Positions 52,171 to 64,000 of a stretch of 64,000 bases of DNA are shown here, in pieces. The notes beneath the pieces were generated by a model. That model saw nothing but the letters and a program-made list of their open reading frames with translations. It was not told the origin of the DNA and did not search any database. Made by a program: the position numbers and the translations under genes. This DNA comes from Auanema rhodensis (Eukaryota > Nematoda > Chromadorea > Rhabditida > Rhabditidae), in the NCBI GenBank assembly GCA_964057225.1, contig OZ059900.1:13345638-13409637 (forward strand), given 5' to 3'. Position 1 is the stretch's first letter. Each line of letters starts with the position of its first letter.

Positions 52171-54177
52171 GATAGGCTAGAACAGTTCATAAGTTTCCTG
52201 GATAGATTTGGTTTAATTACCCAAGTTAGAGGTAGTATCTCAATCTAACCAGAGAACTTCTGAGTTGGAAATACATTTTGGAAAGCACACCATGAGTGTG
52301 CAATATTGAAAACTGTCTGTCTTAGTATGATTATATGACACTATAGATGCCAAAGCAAAACAAATTTGAATATGAACATGACGCGTCTTTTACATTATAC
52401 TTTGACCGGATAAAGCTTTGGATAGCTTTGTACACTGATCACATATACGGCGATAGGCTAGAACAGTTTATAAGTTTCCTGAATAGATTTGGTTTAATTA
52501 CCCAAGTTAGAGGTAGTATCTCAATCTAACCAGAGAACTTCTGAGTTGGAAATACATTTTGGAAAGCACACCATGAGTGTGCAATATTGAAAACTGTCTG
52601 TCTTAGTATGATTATATGACACTATAGATGCCAAAGCAAAACAATTTTGAATATGAACATGACGCGTCTTTTACATTATAGTTTGACCGGATAAAGCTTT
52701 GTATAGCTTTGTATAGCTTTGTACACTGATCACATATACGGCGAGAGGCTAGAACAGTTTATAAGTTTCCTGAATAGATTTGGTTTAATTACCCAAGTTA
52801 GAGGTAGTATCTCAATCTAACCAGAGAACTTCTGAGTTGGAAATACATTTTGGAAAGCACACCATGAGTGTGCAATATTGAAAACTGTCTGTCTTAGTAT
52901 GATTATATGACACTATAGATGCCAAAGCAAAACAAATTTGAATATGAACATGACGCGTGTTTTACATTATAGTTTGACCGGATAAAGCTTTGTATAGCTT
53001 TGTATAGCTTTGTACACTGATCACATATACGGCGATAGGCTAGAACAGTTCATAAGTTTCCTGGATAGATTTGGTTTAATTACCCAAGTTAGAGGTAGTA
53101 TCTCAATCTAACCAGAGAACTTCTGAGTTGGAAATACATTTTGGAAAGCACACCATGAGTGTGCAATATTGAAAACTGTCTGTCTTAGTATGATTATATG
53201 ACACTATAGATGCCAAAGCAAAACAAATTTGAATATGAACATGACGCGTCTTTTACATTATAGTTTGACCGGATAAAGCTTTGTATAGCTTTGTACACTG
53301 ATCACATATACGGCGATAGGCTAGAACAGTTCATAAGTTTCCTGGATAGATTTGGTTTAATTACCCAAGTTAGAGGTAGTATCTTAATCTAACCAGAGAA
53401 CTTCTGAGTTGGAAATACATTTTGGAAAGCACACCATGAGTGTGCAATATTGAAAACTGTCTGTCTTAGTATGATTATATGACACTATAGATGCCAAAGC
53501 AAAACAAACTTGAATATGAACATGACGCGTCTTTAACATTATAGTTTGACCGGATAAAGCTTTGTATAGCTTTGTATAGCTTTGTACACTGATCACATAT
53601 ACGGCGATAGGCTAGAACAGTTCATAAGTTTCCTGGATAGATTTGGTTTAATTACCCAAGTTAGAGGTAGTATCTCAATCTAACCAGAGAACTTCTGAGT
53701 TGGAAATACATTTTGGAAAGCACACCATGAGTGTGCAATATTGAAAACTGTCTGTCTTAGTATGATTATATGACACTATAGATGCCAAAGCAAAACAAAT
53801 TTGAATATGAACATGACGCGTCTTTTACATTATAGTTTGACCGGATAAAGCTTTGTATAGCTTTGTACACTGATCACATATACGGCGATAGGCTAGAACA
53901 GTTCATAAGTTTCCTGGATAGATTTGGTTTAATTACCCAAGTTAGAGGTAGTATCTCAATCTAACCAGAGAACTTCTGAGTTGGAAATACATTTTGGAAA
54001 GCACACCATGAGTGTGCAATATTGAAAACTGTCTGTCTTAGTATGATTATATGACACTATAGATGCCAAAGCAAAACAATTTTGAATATGAACATGACGC
54101 GTCTTTTACATTATAGTTTGACCGGATAAAGCTTTGTATAGCTTTGTATAGCTTTGTACACTGATCACATATACGGC
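52171..54177 (+). repeat. 7-monomer HOR (2007 bp)
   Basis: Starts are at 52171, 52452, 52743, 53034, 53315, 53606 and 53887, with lengths 281, 291, 291, 281, 291, 281 and 291. It opens with a TATACTTTG/GGATAGC monomer. Then come a T18/A31 CAATTTTG monomer, a GAGAGG monomer with GCGTGTTTT but TATAG, a short monomer, an ATCTTAATC/TTTAACATT monomer, a short monomer and a CAATTTTG monomer. The order restarts at 54178. Confidence 0.9.
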
Positions 54178-57100
54178 GATAGGCTAGAACAGTTCATAAG
54201 TTTCCTGGATAGATTTGGTTTAATTACCCAAGTTAGAGGTAGTATCTTAATCTAACCAGAGAACTTCTGAGTTGGAAATACATTTTGGAAAGCACACCAT
54301 GAGTGTGCAATATTGAAAACTGTCTGTCTTAGTATGATTATATGACACTATAGATGCCAAAGCAAAACAAATTTGAATATGAACATGACGCGTCTTTTAC
54401 ATTATACTTTGACCGGATAAAGCTTTGGATAGCTTTGTACACTGATCACATATACGGCGATAGGCTAGAACAGTTTATAAGTTTCCTGAATAGATTTGGT
54501 TTAATTACCCAAGTTAGAGGTAGTATCTTAATCTAACCAGAGAACTTCTGAGTTGGAAATACATTTTGGAAAGCACACCATGAGTGTGCAATATTAAAAA
54601 CTGTCTGTCTTAGTATGATTATATGACACTATAGATGCCAAAGCAAAACAAATTTGAATATGAACATGACGCGTCTTTTACATTATAGTTTGACCGGATA
54701 AAGCTTTGTATAGCTTTGTATAGCTTTGTACACTGATCACATATACGGCGAGAGGCTAGAACAGTTTATAAGTTTCCTGAATAGATTTGGTTTAATTACC
54801 CAAGTTAGAGGTAGTATCTCAATCTAACCAGAGAACTTCTGAGTTGGAAATACATTTTGGAAAGCACACCATGAGTGTGCAATATTGAAAACTGTCTGTC
54901 TTAGTATGATTATATGACACTATAGATGCCAAAGCAAAACAAATTTGAATATGAACATGACGCGTGTTTTACATTATAGTTTGACCGGATAAAGCTTTGT
55001 ATAGCTTTGTATAGCTTTGTACACTGATCACATATACGGCGATAGGCTAGAACAGTTCATAAGTTTCCTGGATAGATTTGGTTTAATTACCCAAGTTAGA
55101 GGTAGTATCTCAATCTAACCAGAGAACTTCTGAGTTGGAAATACATTTTGGAAAGCACACCATGAGTGTGCAATATTGAAAACTGTCTGTCTTAGTATGA
55201 TTATATGACACTATAGATGCCAAAGCAAAACAAATTTGAATATGAACATGACGCGTCTTTTACATTATAGTTTGACCGGATAAAGCTTTGTATAGCTTTG
55301 TACACTGATCACATATACGGCGATAGGCTAGAACAGTTCATAAGTTTCCTGGATAGATTTGGTTTAATTACCCAAGTTAGAGGTAGTATCTCAATCTAAC
55401 CAGAGAACTTCTGAGTTGGAAATACATTTTGGAAAGCACACCATGAGTGTGCAATATTAAAAACTGTCTGTCTTAGTATGATTATATGACACTATAGATG
55501 CCAAAGCTAAACAAATTTGAATATGAACATGACGCGTCTTTTACATTATAGTTTGACCGGATAAAGCTTTGTATAGCTTTGTATAGCTTTGTACACTGAT
55601 CACATATACGGCGAGAGGCTAGAACAGTTTATAAGTTTCCTGAATAGATTTGGTTTAATTACCCAAGTTAGAGGTAGTATCTCAATCTAACCAGAGAACT
55701 TCTGAGTTGGAAATACATTTTGGAAAGCACACCATGAGTGTGCAATATTAAAAACTGTCTGTCTTAGTATGATTATATGACACTATAGATGCCAAAGCAA
55801 AACAAATTTGAATATGAACATGACGCGTCTTTTACATTATAGTTTGACCGGATAAAGCTTTGTATAGCTTTGTATAGCTTTGTACACTGATCACATATAC
55901 GGCGAGAGGCTAGAACAGTTTATAAGTTTCCTGAATAGATTTGGTTTAATTACCCAAGTTAGAGGTAGTATCTCAATCTAACCAGAGAACTTCTGAGTTG
56001 GAAATACATTTTGGAAAGCACACCATGAGTGTGCAATATTGAAAACTGTCTGTCTTAGTATGATTATATGACACTATAGATGCCAAAGCAAAACAAATTT
56101 GAATATGAACATGACGCGTGTTTTACATTATAGTTTGACCGGATAAAGCTTTGTATAGCTTTGTATAGCTTTGTACACTGATCACATATACGGCGATAGG
56201 CTAGAACAGTTCATAAGTTTCCTGGATAGATTTGGTTTAATTACCCAAGTTAGAGGTAGTATCTCAATCTAACCAGAGAACTTCTGAGTTGGAAATACAT
56301 TTTGGAAAGCACACCATGAGTGTGCAATATTGAAAACTGTCTGTCTTAGTATGATTATATGACACTATAGATGCCAAAGCAAAACAAATTTGAATATGAA
56401 CATGACGCGTCTTTTACATTATAGTTTGACCGGATAAAGCTTTGTATAGCTTTGTACACTGATCACATATACGGCGATAGGCTAGAACAGTTCATAAGTT
56501 TCCTGGATAGATTTGGTTTAATTACCCAAGTTAGAGGTAGTATCTTAATCTAACCAGAGAACTTCTGAGTTGGAAATACATTTTGGAAAGCACACCATGA
56601 GTGTGCAATATTGAAAACTGTCTGTCTTAGTATGATTATATGACACTATAGATGCCAAAGCAAAACAATTTTGAATATGAACATGACGCGTCTTTAACAT
56701 TATAGTTTGACCGGATAAAGCTTTGTATAGCTTTGTATAGCTTTGTACACTGATCACATATACGGCGATAGGCTAGAACAGTTCATAAGTTTCCTGGATA
56801 GATTTGGTTTAATTACCCAAGTTAGAGGTAGTATCTCAATCTAACCAGAGAACTTCTGAGTTGGAAATACATTTTGGAAAGCACACCATGAGTGTGCAAT
56901 ATTGAAAACTGTCTGTCTTAGTATGATTATATGACACTATAGATGCCAAAGCAAAACAAATTTGAATATGAACATGACGCGTCTTTTACATTATAGTTTG
57001 ACCGGATAAAGCTTTGTATAGCTTTGTACACTGATCACATATACGGCGATAGGCTAGAACAGTTCATAAGTTTCCTGGATAGATTTGGTTTAATTACCCA

Positions 57101-57619
57101 AGTTAGAGGTAGTATCTTAATCTAACCAGAGAACTTCTGAGTTGGAAATACATTTTGGAAAGCACACCATGAGTGTGCAATATTGAAAACTGTCTGTCTT
57201 AGTATGATTATATGACACTATAGATGCCAAAGCAAAACAAATTTGAATATGAACATGACGCGTCTTTTACATTATAGTTTGACCGGATAAAGCTTTGTAT
57301 AGCTTTGTACACTGATCACATATACGGCGATAGGCTAGAACAGTTCATAAGTTTCCTGGATAGATTTGGTTTAATTACCCAAGTTAGAGGTAGTATCTTA
57401 ATCTAACCAGAGAACTTCTGAGTTGGAAATACATTTTGGAAAGCACACCATGAGTGTGCAATATTGAAAACTGTCTGTCTTAGTATGATTATATGACACT
57501 ATAGATGCCAAAGCAAAACAATTTTGAATATGAACATGACGCGTCTTTTACATTATAGTTTGACCGGATAAAGCTTTGTATAGCTTTGTATAGCTTTGTA
57601 CAATGATCACATATACGGC
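54178..57619 (+). repeat. Expanded relative of the 2007-bp HOR
   Basis: Starts are at 54178, 54459, 54750, 55041, 55322, 55613, 55904, 56195, 56476, 56767, 57048 and 57329; 54178, 55041, 56195, 56767 and 57048 are 281 bp. The first four follow the 2007-bp unit. Then the GAGAGG/GCGTGTTTT monomer recurs after 1154 bp (54750, 55904), so a four-monomer segment was inserted or duplicated, bringing in ATTAAAAAC monomers at 55322 and 55613. The ATCTTAATC/TTTAACATT monomer at 56476 is 3161 bp (2007 + 1154) from its partner at 53315. AAGCTAAAC near 55506 is private. Confidence 0.87.
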
Positions 57620-57680
57620 GATAGGCGGATAAAGCTTTGTATAGCTTTGTATAGCTTTGTACAATGATCACATATACGGC
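57620..57680 (+). repeat. Truncated 61-bp monomer
   Basis: GATAGGC is joined directly to GGATAAAGC, so monomer positions 8-237 (230 bp) are missing. The fragment then runs through a three-unit decamer tract and TACAATGATC to the normal end. The join shares a single C with both sides. The preceding monomer (57329) ends in the same tract and TACAATGATC, so the event may equally be a 61-bp tandem duplication. It is the only gross interruption of the array. The minus-strand frame at 57489-57671 is a by-product of this join. Confidence 0.93.
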
Positions 57681-60550
57681 GATAGGCTAGAACAGTTCAT
57701 AAGTTTCCTGAATAGATTTGGTTTAATTACCCAAGTTAGAGGTAGTATCTCAATCTAACCAGAGAACTTCTGAGTTGGAAATACATTTTGGAAAGCACAC
57801 CATGAGTGTGCAATATTGAAAACTGTCTGTCTTAGTATGATTATATGACACTATAGATGCCAAAGCAAAACAATTTTGAATATGAACATGACGCGTCTTT
57901 TACATTATAGTTTGACCGGATAAAGCTTTGTATAGCTTTGTATAGCTTTGTACAATGATCACATATACGGCGATAGGCTAGAACAGTTCATAAGTTTCCT
58001 GAATAGATTTGGTTTAATTACCCAAGTTAGAGGTAGTATCTCAATCTAACCAGAGAACTTCTGAGTTGGAAATACATTTTGGAAAGCACACCATGAGTGT
58101 GCAATATTGAAAACTGTCTGTCTTAGTATGATTATATGACACTATAGATGCCAAAGCAAAACAATTTTGAATATGAACATGACGCGTCTTTTACATTATA
58201 GTTTGACCGGATAAAGCTTTGTATAGCTTTGTACACTGATCACATATACGGCGATAGGCTAGAACAGTTCATAAGTTTCCTGGATAGATTTGGTTTAATT
58301 ACCCAAGTTAGAGGTAGTATCTCAATCTAACCAGAGAACTTCTGAGTTGGAAATACATTTTGGAAAGCACACCATGAGTGTGCAATATTGAAAACTGTCT
58401 GTCTTAGTATGATTATATGACACTATAGATGCCAAAGCAAAACAATTTTGAATATGAACATGACGCGTCTTTTACATTATAGTTTGACCGGATAAAGCTT
58501 TGTATAGCTTTGTATAGCTTTGTACACTGATCACATATACGGCGATAGGCTAGAACAGTTCATAAGTTTCCTGGATAGATTTGGTTTAATTACCCAAGTT
58601 AGAGGTAGTATCTCAATCTAACCAGAGAACTTCTGAGTTGGAAATACATTTTGGAAAGCACACCATGAGTGTGCAATATTGAAAACTGTCTGTCTTAGTA
58701 TGATTATATGACACTATAGATGCCAAAGCAAAACAAATTTGAATATGAACATGACGCGTCTTTTACATTATAGTTTGACCGGATAAAGCTTTGTATAGCT
58801 TTGTACACTGATCACATATACGGCGATAGGCTAGAACAGTTCATAAGTTTCCTGGATAGATTTGGTTTAATTACCCAAGTTAGAGGTAGTATCTCAATCT
58901 AACCAGAGAACTTCTGAGTTGGAAATACATTTTGGAAAGCACACCATGAGTGTGCAATATTGAAAACTGTCTGTCTTAGTATGATTATATGACACTATAG
59001 ATGCCAAAGCAAAACAATTTTGAATATGAACATGACGCGTCTTTTACATTATAGTTTGACCGGATAAAGCTTTGTATAGCTTTGTATAGCTTTGTACAAT
59101 GATCACATATACGGCGATAGGCTAGAACAGTTCATAAGTTTCCTGAATAGATTTGGTTTAATTACCCAAGTTAGAGGTAGTATCTCAATCTAACCAGAGA
59201 ACTTCTGAGTTGGAAATACATTTTGGAAAGCACACCACGAGTGTGCAATATTGAAAACTGTCTGTCTTAGTATGATTATATAACACTATAGATGCCAAAG
59301 CAAAATGAATTTTAATATGAACATGACGCGTCTTTTACATTATAGTTTGACCGGATAAAGCTTTGTATAGCTTTGTATAGCTTTGTACACTGATCACATA
59401 TACGGCGATAGGCTAGAACAGTTCATAAGTTTCCTGAATAGATTTGGTTTAATTACCCAAGTTAGAGGTAGTATCTCAATCTAACCAGAGAACTTCTGAG
59501 TTGGAAATACATTTTGGAAAGCACACCATGAGTGTGCAATATTGAAAACTGTCTGTCTTAGTATGATTATATGACACTATAGATGCCAAAGCAAAACAAT
59601 TTTGAATATGAACATGACGCGTCTTTTACATTATAGTTTGACCGGATAAAGCTTTGTATAGCTTTGTACACTGATCACATATACGGCGATAGGCTAGAAC
59701 AGTTCATAAGTTTCCTGGATAGATTTGGTTTAATTACCCAAGTTAGAGGTAGTATCTCAATCTAACCAGAGAACTTCTGAGTTGGAAATACATTTTGGAA
59801 AGCACACCATGAGTGTGCAATATTGAAAACTGTCTGTCTTAGTATGATTATATGACACTATAGATGCCAAAGCAAAACAATTTTGAATATGAACATGACG
59901 CGTCTTTTACATTATAGTTTGACCGGATAAAGCTTTGTATAGCTTTGTATAGCTTTGTACACTGATCACATATACGGCGATAGGCTAGAACAGTTCATAA
60001 GTTTCCTGGATAGATTTGGTTTAATTACCCAAGTTAGAGGTAGTATCTCAATCTAACCAGAGAACTTCTGAGTTGGAAATACATTTTGGAAAGCACACCA
60101 TGAGTGTGCAATATTGAAAACTGTCTGTCTTAGTATGATTATATGACACTATAGATGCCAAAGCAAAACAAATTTGAATATGAACATGACGCGTCTTTTA
60201 CATTATAGTTTGACCGGATAAAGCTTTGTATAGCTTTGTACACTGATCACATATACGGCGATAGGCTAGAACACTTCATAAGTTTCCTGGATAGATTTGG
60301 TTTAATTACCCAAGTTAGAGGTAGTATCTCAATCTAACCAGAGAACTTCTGAGTTGGAAATACATTTTGGAAAGCACACCATGAGTGTGCAATATTGAAA
60401 ACTGTCTGTCTTAGTATGATTATATGACACTATAGATGCCAAAGCAAAACAATTTTGAATATGAACATGACGCGTCTTTTACATTATAGTTTGACCGGAT
60501 AAAGCTTTGTATAGCTTTGTATAGCTTTGTACAATGATCACATATACGGC
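57681..60550 (+). repeat. 1435-bp pentamer, two copies
   Basis: Pentamers are 57681-59115 and 59116-60550, both with lengths 291, 281, 291, 281, 291. Starts are at 57681, 57972, 58253, 58544, 58825 and 59116, 59407, 59688, 59979, 60260. Position 31 runs A, A, G, G, G in both. The fourth monomer of each has AAAACAAATT among CAATTTTG neighbours, and the fifth ends in TACAATGATC. The first monomer of copy 2 is divergent (CACGAG, TATATAACAC, AAAATGAATTTTAATATG). GAACACTTCAT near 60270 is private. Confidence 0.88.
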
Positions 60551-63500
60551 GATAGGCTAGAACAGTTCATAAGTTTCCTGAATAGATTTGGTTTAATTAC
60601 CCAAGTTAGAGGTAGTATCTCAATCTAACCAGAGAACTTCTGAGTTGGAAATACATTTTGGAAAGCACACCATGAGTGTGCAATATTGAAAACTGTCTGT
60701 CTTAGTATGATTATATGACACTATAGATGCCAAAGCAAAACAATTTTGAATATGAACATGACGCGTCTTTTACATTATAGTTTGACCGGATAAAGCTTTG
60801 TATAGCTTTGTATAGCTTTGTACAATGATCACATATACGGCGATAGGCTAGAACAGTTCATAAGTTTCCTGAATAGATTTGGTTTAATTACCCAAGTTAG
60901 AGGTAGTATCTCAATCTAACCAGAGAACTTCTGAGTTGGAAATACATTTTGGAAAGCACACCATGAGTGTGCAATATTGAAAACTGTCTGTCTTAGTATG
61001 ATTATATGACACTATAGATGCCAAAGCAAAACAATTTTGAATATGAACATGACGCGTCTTTTACATTATAGTTTGACCGGATAAAGCTTTGTATAGCTTT
61101 GTACACTGATCACATATACGGCGATAGGCTAGAACAGTTCATAAGTTTCCTGAATAGATTTGGTTTAATTACCCAAGTTAGAGGTAGTATCTCAATCTAA
61201 CCAGAGAACTTCTGAGTTGGAAATACATTTTGGAAAGCACACCATGAGTGTGCAATATTGAAAACTGTCTGTCTTAGTATGATTATATGACACTATAGAT
61301 GCCAAAGCAAAACAATTTTGAATATGAACATGACGCGTCTTTTACATTATAGTTTGACCGGATAAAGCTTTGTATAGCTTTGTATAGCTTTGTACAATGA
61401 TCACATATACGGCGATAGGCTAGAACAGTTCATAAGTTTCCTGAATAGATTTGGTTTAATTACCCAAGTTAGAGGTAGTATCTCAATCTAACCAGAGAAC
61501 TTCTGAGTTGGAAATACATTTTGGAAAGCACACCATGAGTGTGCAATATTGAAAACTGTCTGTCTTAGTATGATTATATGACACTATAGATGCCAAAGCA
61601 AAACAATTTTGAATATGAACATGACGCGTCTTTTACATTATAGTTTGACCGGATAAAGCTTTGTATAGCTTTGTACACTGATCACATATACGGCGATAGG
61701 CTAGAACAGTTCATAAGTTTCCTGAATAGATTTGGTTTAATTACCCAAGTTAGAGGTAGTATCTCAATCTAACCAGAGAACTTCTGAGTTGGAAATACAT
61801 TTTGGAAAGCACACCATGAGTGTGCAATATTGAAAACTGTCTGTCTTAGTATGATTATATGACACTATAGATGCCAAAGCAAAACAATTTTGAATATGAA
61901 CATGACGCGTCTTTTACATTATAGTTTGACCGGATAAAGCTTTGTATAGCTTTGTATAGCTTTGTACAATGATCACATATACGGCGATAGGCTAGAACAG
62001 TTCATAAGTTTCCTGAATAGATTTGGTTTAATTACCCAAGTTAGAGGTAGTATCTCAATCTAACCAGAGAACTTCTGAGTTGGAAATACATTTTGGAAAG
62101 CACACCATGAGTGTGCAATATTGAAAACTGTCTGTCTTAGTATGATTATATGACACTATAGATGCCAAAGCAAAACAATTTTGAATATGAACATGACGCG
62201 TCTTTTACATTATAGTTTGACCGGATAAAGCTTTGTATAGCTTTGTACACTGATCACATATACGGCGATAGGCTAGAACAGTTCATAAGTTTCCTGGATA
62301 GATTTGGTTTAATTACCCAAGTTAGAGGTAGTATCTCAATCTAACCAGAGAACTTCTGAGTTGGAAATACATTTTGGAAAGCACACCATGAGTGTGCAAT
62401 ATTGAAAACTGTCTGTCTTAGTATGATTATATGACACTATAGATGCCAAAGCAAAACAATTTTGAATATGAACATGACGCGTCTTTTACATTATAGTTTG
62501 ACCGGATAAAGCTTTGTATAGCTTTGTATAGCTTTGTACACTGATCACATATACGGCGATAGGCTAGAACAGTTCATAAGTTTCCTGGATAGATTTGGTT
62601 TAATTACCCAAGTTAGAGGTAGTATCTCAATCTAACCAGAGAACTTCTGAGTTGGAAATACATTTTGGAAAGCACACCATGAGTGTGCAATATTGAAAAC
62701 TGTCTGTCTTAGTATGATTATATGACACTATAGATGCCAAATCAAAACAAATTTGAATATGAACATGACGCGTCTTTTACATTATAGTTTGACCGGATAA
62801 AGCTTTGTATAGCTTTGTATAGCTTTGTACACTGATCACATATACGGCGATAGGCTAGAACAGTTCATAAGTTTCCTGGATAGATTTGGTTTAATTACCC
62901 AAGTTAGAGGTAGTATCTCAATCTAACCAGAGAACTTCTGAGTTGGAAATACATTTTGGAAAGCACACCATGAGTGTGCAATATTGAAAACTGTCTGTCT
63001 TAGTATGATTATATGACACTATAGATGCCAAAGCAAAACAAATTTGAATATGAACATGACGCGTCTTTTACATTATAGTTTGACCGGATAAAGCTTTGTA
63101 TAGCTTTGTACACTGATCACATATACGGCGATAGGCTAGAACAGTTCATAAGTTTCCTGGATAGATTTGGTTTAATTACCCAAGTTAGAGGTAGTATCTC
63201 AATCTAACCAGAGAACTTCTGAGTTGGAAATACATTTTGGAAAGCACACCATGAGTGTGCAATATTGAAAACTGTCTGTCTTAGTATGATTATATGACAC
63301 TATAGATGCCAAAGCAAAACAATTTTGAATATGAACATGACGCGTCTTTTACATTATAGTTTGACCGGATAAAGCTTTGTATAGCTTTGTATAGCTTTGT
63401 ACAATGATCACATATACGGCGATAGGCTAGAACAGTTCATAAGTTTCCTGAATAGATTTGGTTTAATTACCCAAGTTAGAGGTAGTATCTCAATCTAACC

Positions 63501-63992
63501 AGAGAACTTCTGAGTTGGAAATACATTTTGGAAAGCACACCATGAGTGTGCAATATTGAAAACTGTCTGTCTTAGTATGATTATATGACACTATAGATGC
63601 CAAAGCAAAACAATTTTGAATATGAACATGACGCGTCTTTTACATTATAGTTTGACCGGATAAAGCTTTGTATAGCTTTGTATAGCTTTGTACAATGATC
63701 ACATATACGGCGATAGGCTAGAACAGTTCATAAGTTTCCTGAATAGATTTGGTTTAATTACCCAAGTTAGAGGTAGTATCTCAATCTAACCAGAGAACTT
63801 CTGAGTTGGAAATACATTTTGGAAAGCACACCATGAGTGTGCAATATTGAAAACTGTCTGTCTTAGTATGATTATATGACACTATAGATGCCAAGGCAAA
63901 ACAATTTTGAATATGAACATGACGCGTCTTTTACATTATAGTTTGACCGGATAAAGCTTTGTATAGCTTTGTACACTGATCACATATACGGC
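60551..63992 (+). repeat. CAATTTTG-rich block with 572-bp dimers
   Basis: Starts are at 60551, 60842, 61123, 61414, 61695, 61986, 62267, 62558, 62849, 63130, 63421 and 63712; 60842, 61414, 61986, 62849 and 63712 are 281 bp. From 60842 to 61985 a dimer of a 281-bp and a 291-bp CAATTTTG monomer, the longer ending in TACAATGATC, occurs twice. 62558 and 62849 revert to AAAACAAATT. Two consecutive 291-bp monomers ending in TACAATGATC (63130 and 63421) echo 60260 and 60551. AAATCAAAAC near 62740 and AAGGCAAAAC near 63894 are private. Confidence 0.88.
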
Positions 63993-64000
63993 GATAGGCT
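63993..64000 (+). repeat. First 8 bases of the next monomer, cut by the window end
   Basis: GATAGGCT is the normal monomer start and follows the 281-bp monomer at 63712 in register. The array evidently continues past the window. Confidence 0.95.

Larger units (their letters stand above)
1..64000 (+). repeat. Satellite DNA array, ~281/291-bp monomer, head-to-tail
   Basis: Every stretch of the window aligns to one monomer that starts at GA(T/G)AGGCTAG and ends in CATATACGGC. I count 222 full monomers: 152 of 291 bp, 68 of 281 bp, one of 301 bp (14401) and one of 290 bp (40451). A 61-bp fragment (57620) and an 8-base stub (63993) complete the window, and the lengths sum exactly to 64,000. All copies share one orientation, with no inversion, inserted transposon or unique spacer. 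Copies usually differ from each other at a handful of positions. GC is about 35%. Uninterrupted, highly homogenised arrays of this kind are typical of eukaryotic heterochromatin. Centromeric versus subtelomeric location cannot be decided here. I see no gene anywhere in the array. Confidence 0.98.

Noticed and set aside
57489-57671. Minus-strand 60-codon frame
   Set aside because: It arises only because the 61-bp truncated monomer joins two decamer tracts; it is a rearrangement by-product.
1-64000. CRISPR-like regular repeats
   Set aside because: The period is 281-291 bp with no unique spacers; the entire period is the repeat. No cas genes are present.
1-64000. Internal two-fold ancestry of the monomer (for example TTATATGACAC versus TGAACATGACGC)
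   Set aside because: The similarity is short and not continued in the flanks, so there is no support for a dimeric origin of the monomer.
1-64000. Telomeric repeats, rDNA, tRNA genes or transposon ends within the array
   Set aside because: I found no TTAGGG- or TTTAGGG-type runs, no rRNA-like or tRNA-like sequence, and no target-site duplications or terminal repeats; every segment aligns to the monomer.

Overview
The whole 64,000-base window is one uninterrupted satellite DNA array. A monomer of about 291 bp, with a 281-bp length variant, repeats head to tail on the same strand from base 1 to base 64000. By walking the conserved GA(T/G)AGGCTAG start I count 222 essentially full-length monomers (152 of 291 bp, 68 of 281 bp, one of 301 bp, one of 290 bp), one 61-bp truncated monomer at 57620-57680, and an 8-base stub at the end; these lengths add up exactly to the window. 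I see no protein gene, RNA gene, transposon, CRISPR array, prokaryotic operon or unique sequence. Consensus GC is about 35% (102 of 291 bases).

Such an array points to a eukaryotic chromosome, most likely constitutive heterochromatin (centromeric, pericentromeric or subtelomeric). The species cannot be told from sequence alone. I do not recognise the monomer as a named satellite family. It carries HindIII (AAGCTT), MluI (ACGCGT) and BclI (TGATCA) sites in nearly every copy.

Layout by diagnostic variants and higher-order repeats (HORs): 1-5780, a 9-monomer 2599-bp HOR followed by an 8-monomer 2308-bp derivative and a short third copy, with two hybrid monomers; 5781-7215, transitional; 7216-12975, two apparently identical 2880-bp 10-monomer units; 12976-16728, a 7-monomer 2037-bp unit including the only 301-bp monomer; 16729-30054, a related family of 12-, 11- and 17-monomer units (3472, 3191 and 4927 bp) plus a partial unit, with an inner 873-bp trimer; 30055-38142, mostly near-identical simple monomers; 38143-39306, a 582-bp dimer twice; 39307-45918, an irregular mosaic; 45919-48206, a 572-bp dimer four times; 48207-51026, a run of 281-bp monomers; 51027-57619, a 2007-bp 7-monomer unit and relatives; 57620-57680, the truncated monomer; 57681-64000, 1435-bp pentamers and 572-bp dimers.

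The monomers do not work together as genes. The biology on show is concerted evolution: unequal exchange and amplification acting at nested scales (a 10-bp unit inside the monomer, the monomer, dimers and trimers, and units of 7-17 monomers). The many short open frames (about 60-70 codons, both strands) are by-products of two single-base variants that remove in-frame stops. All counts and identities here come from reading by eye.
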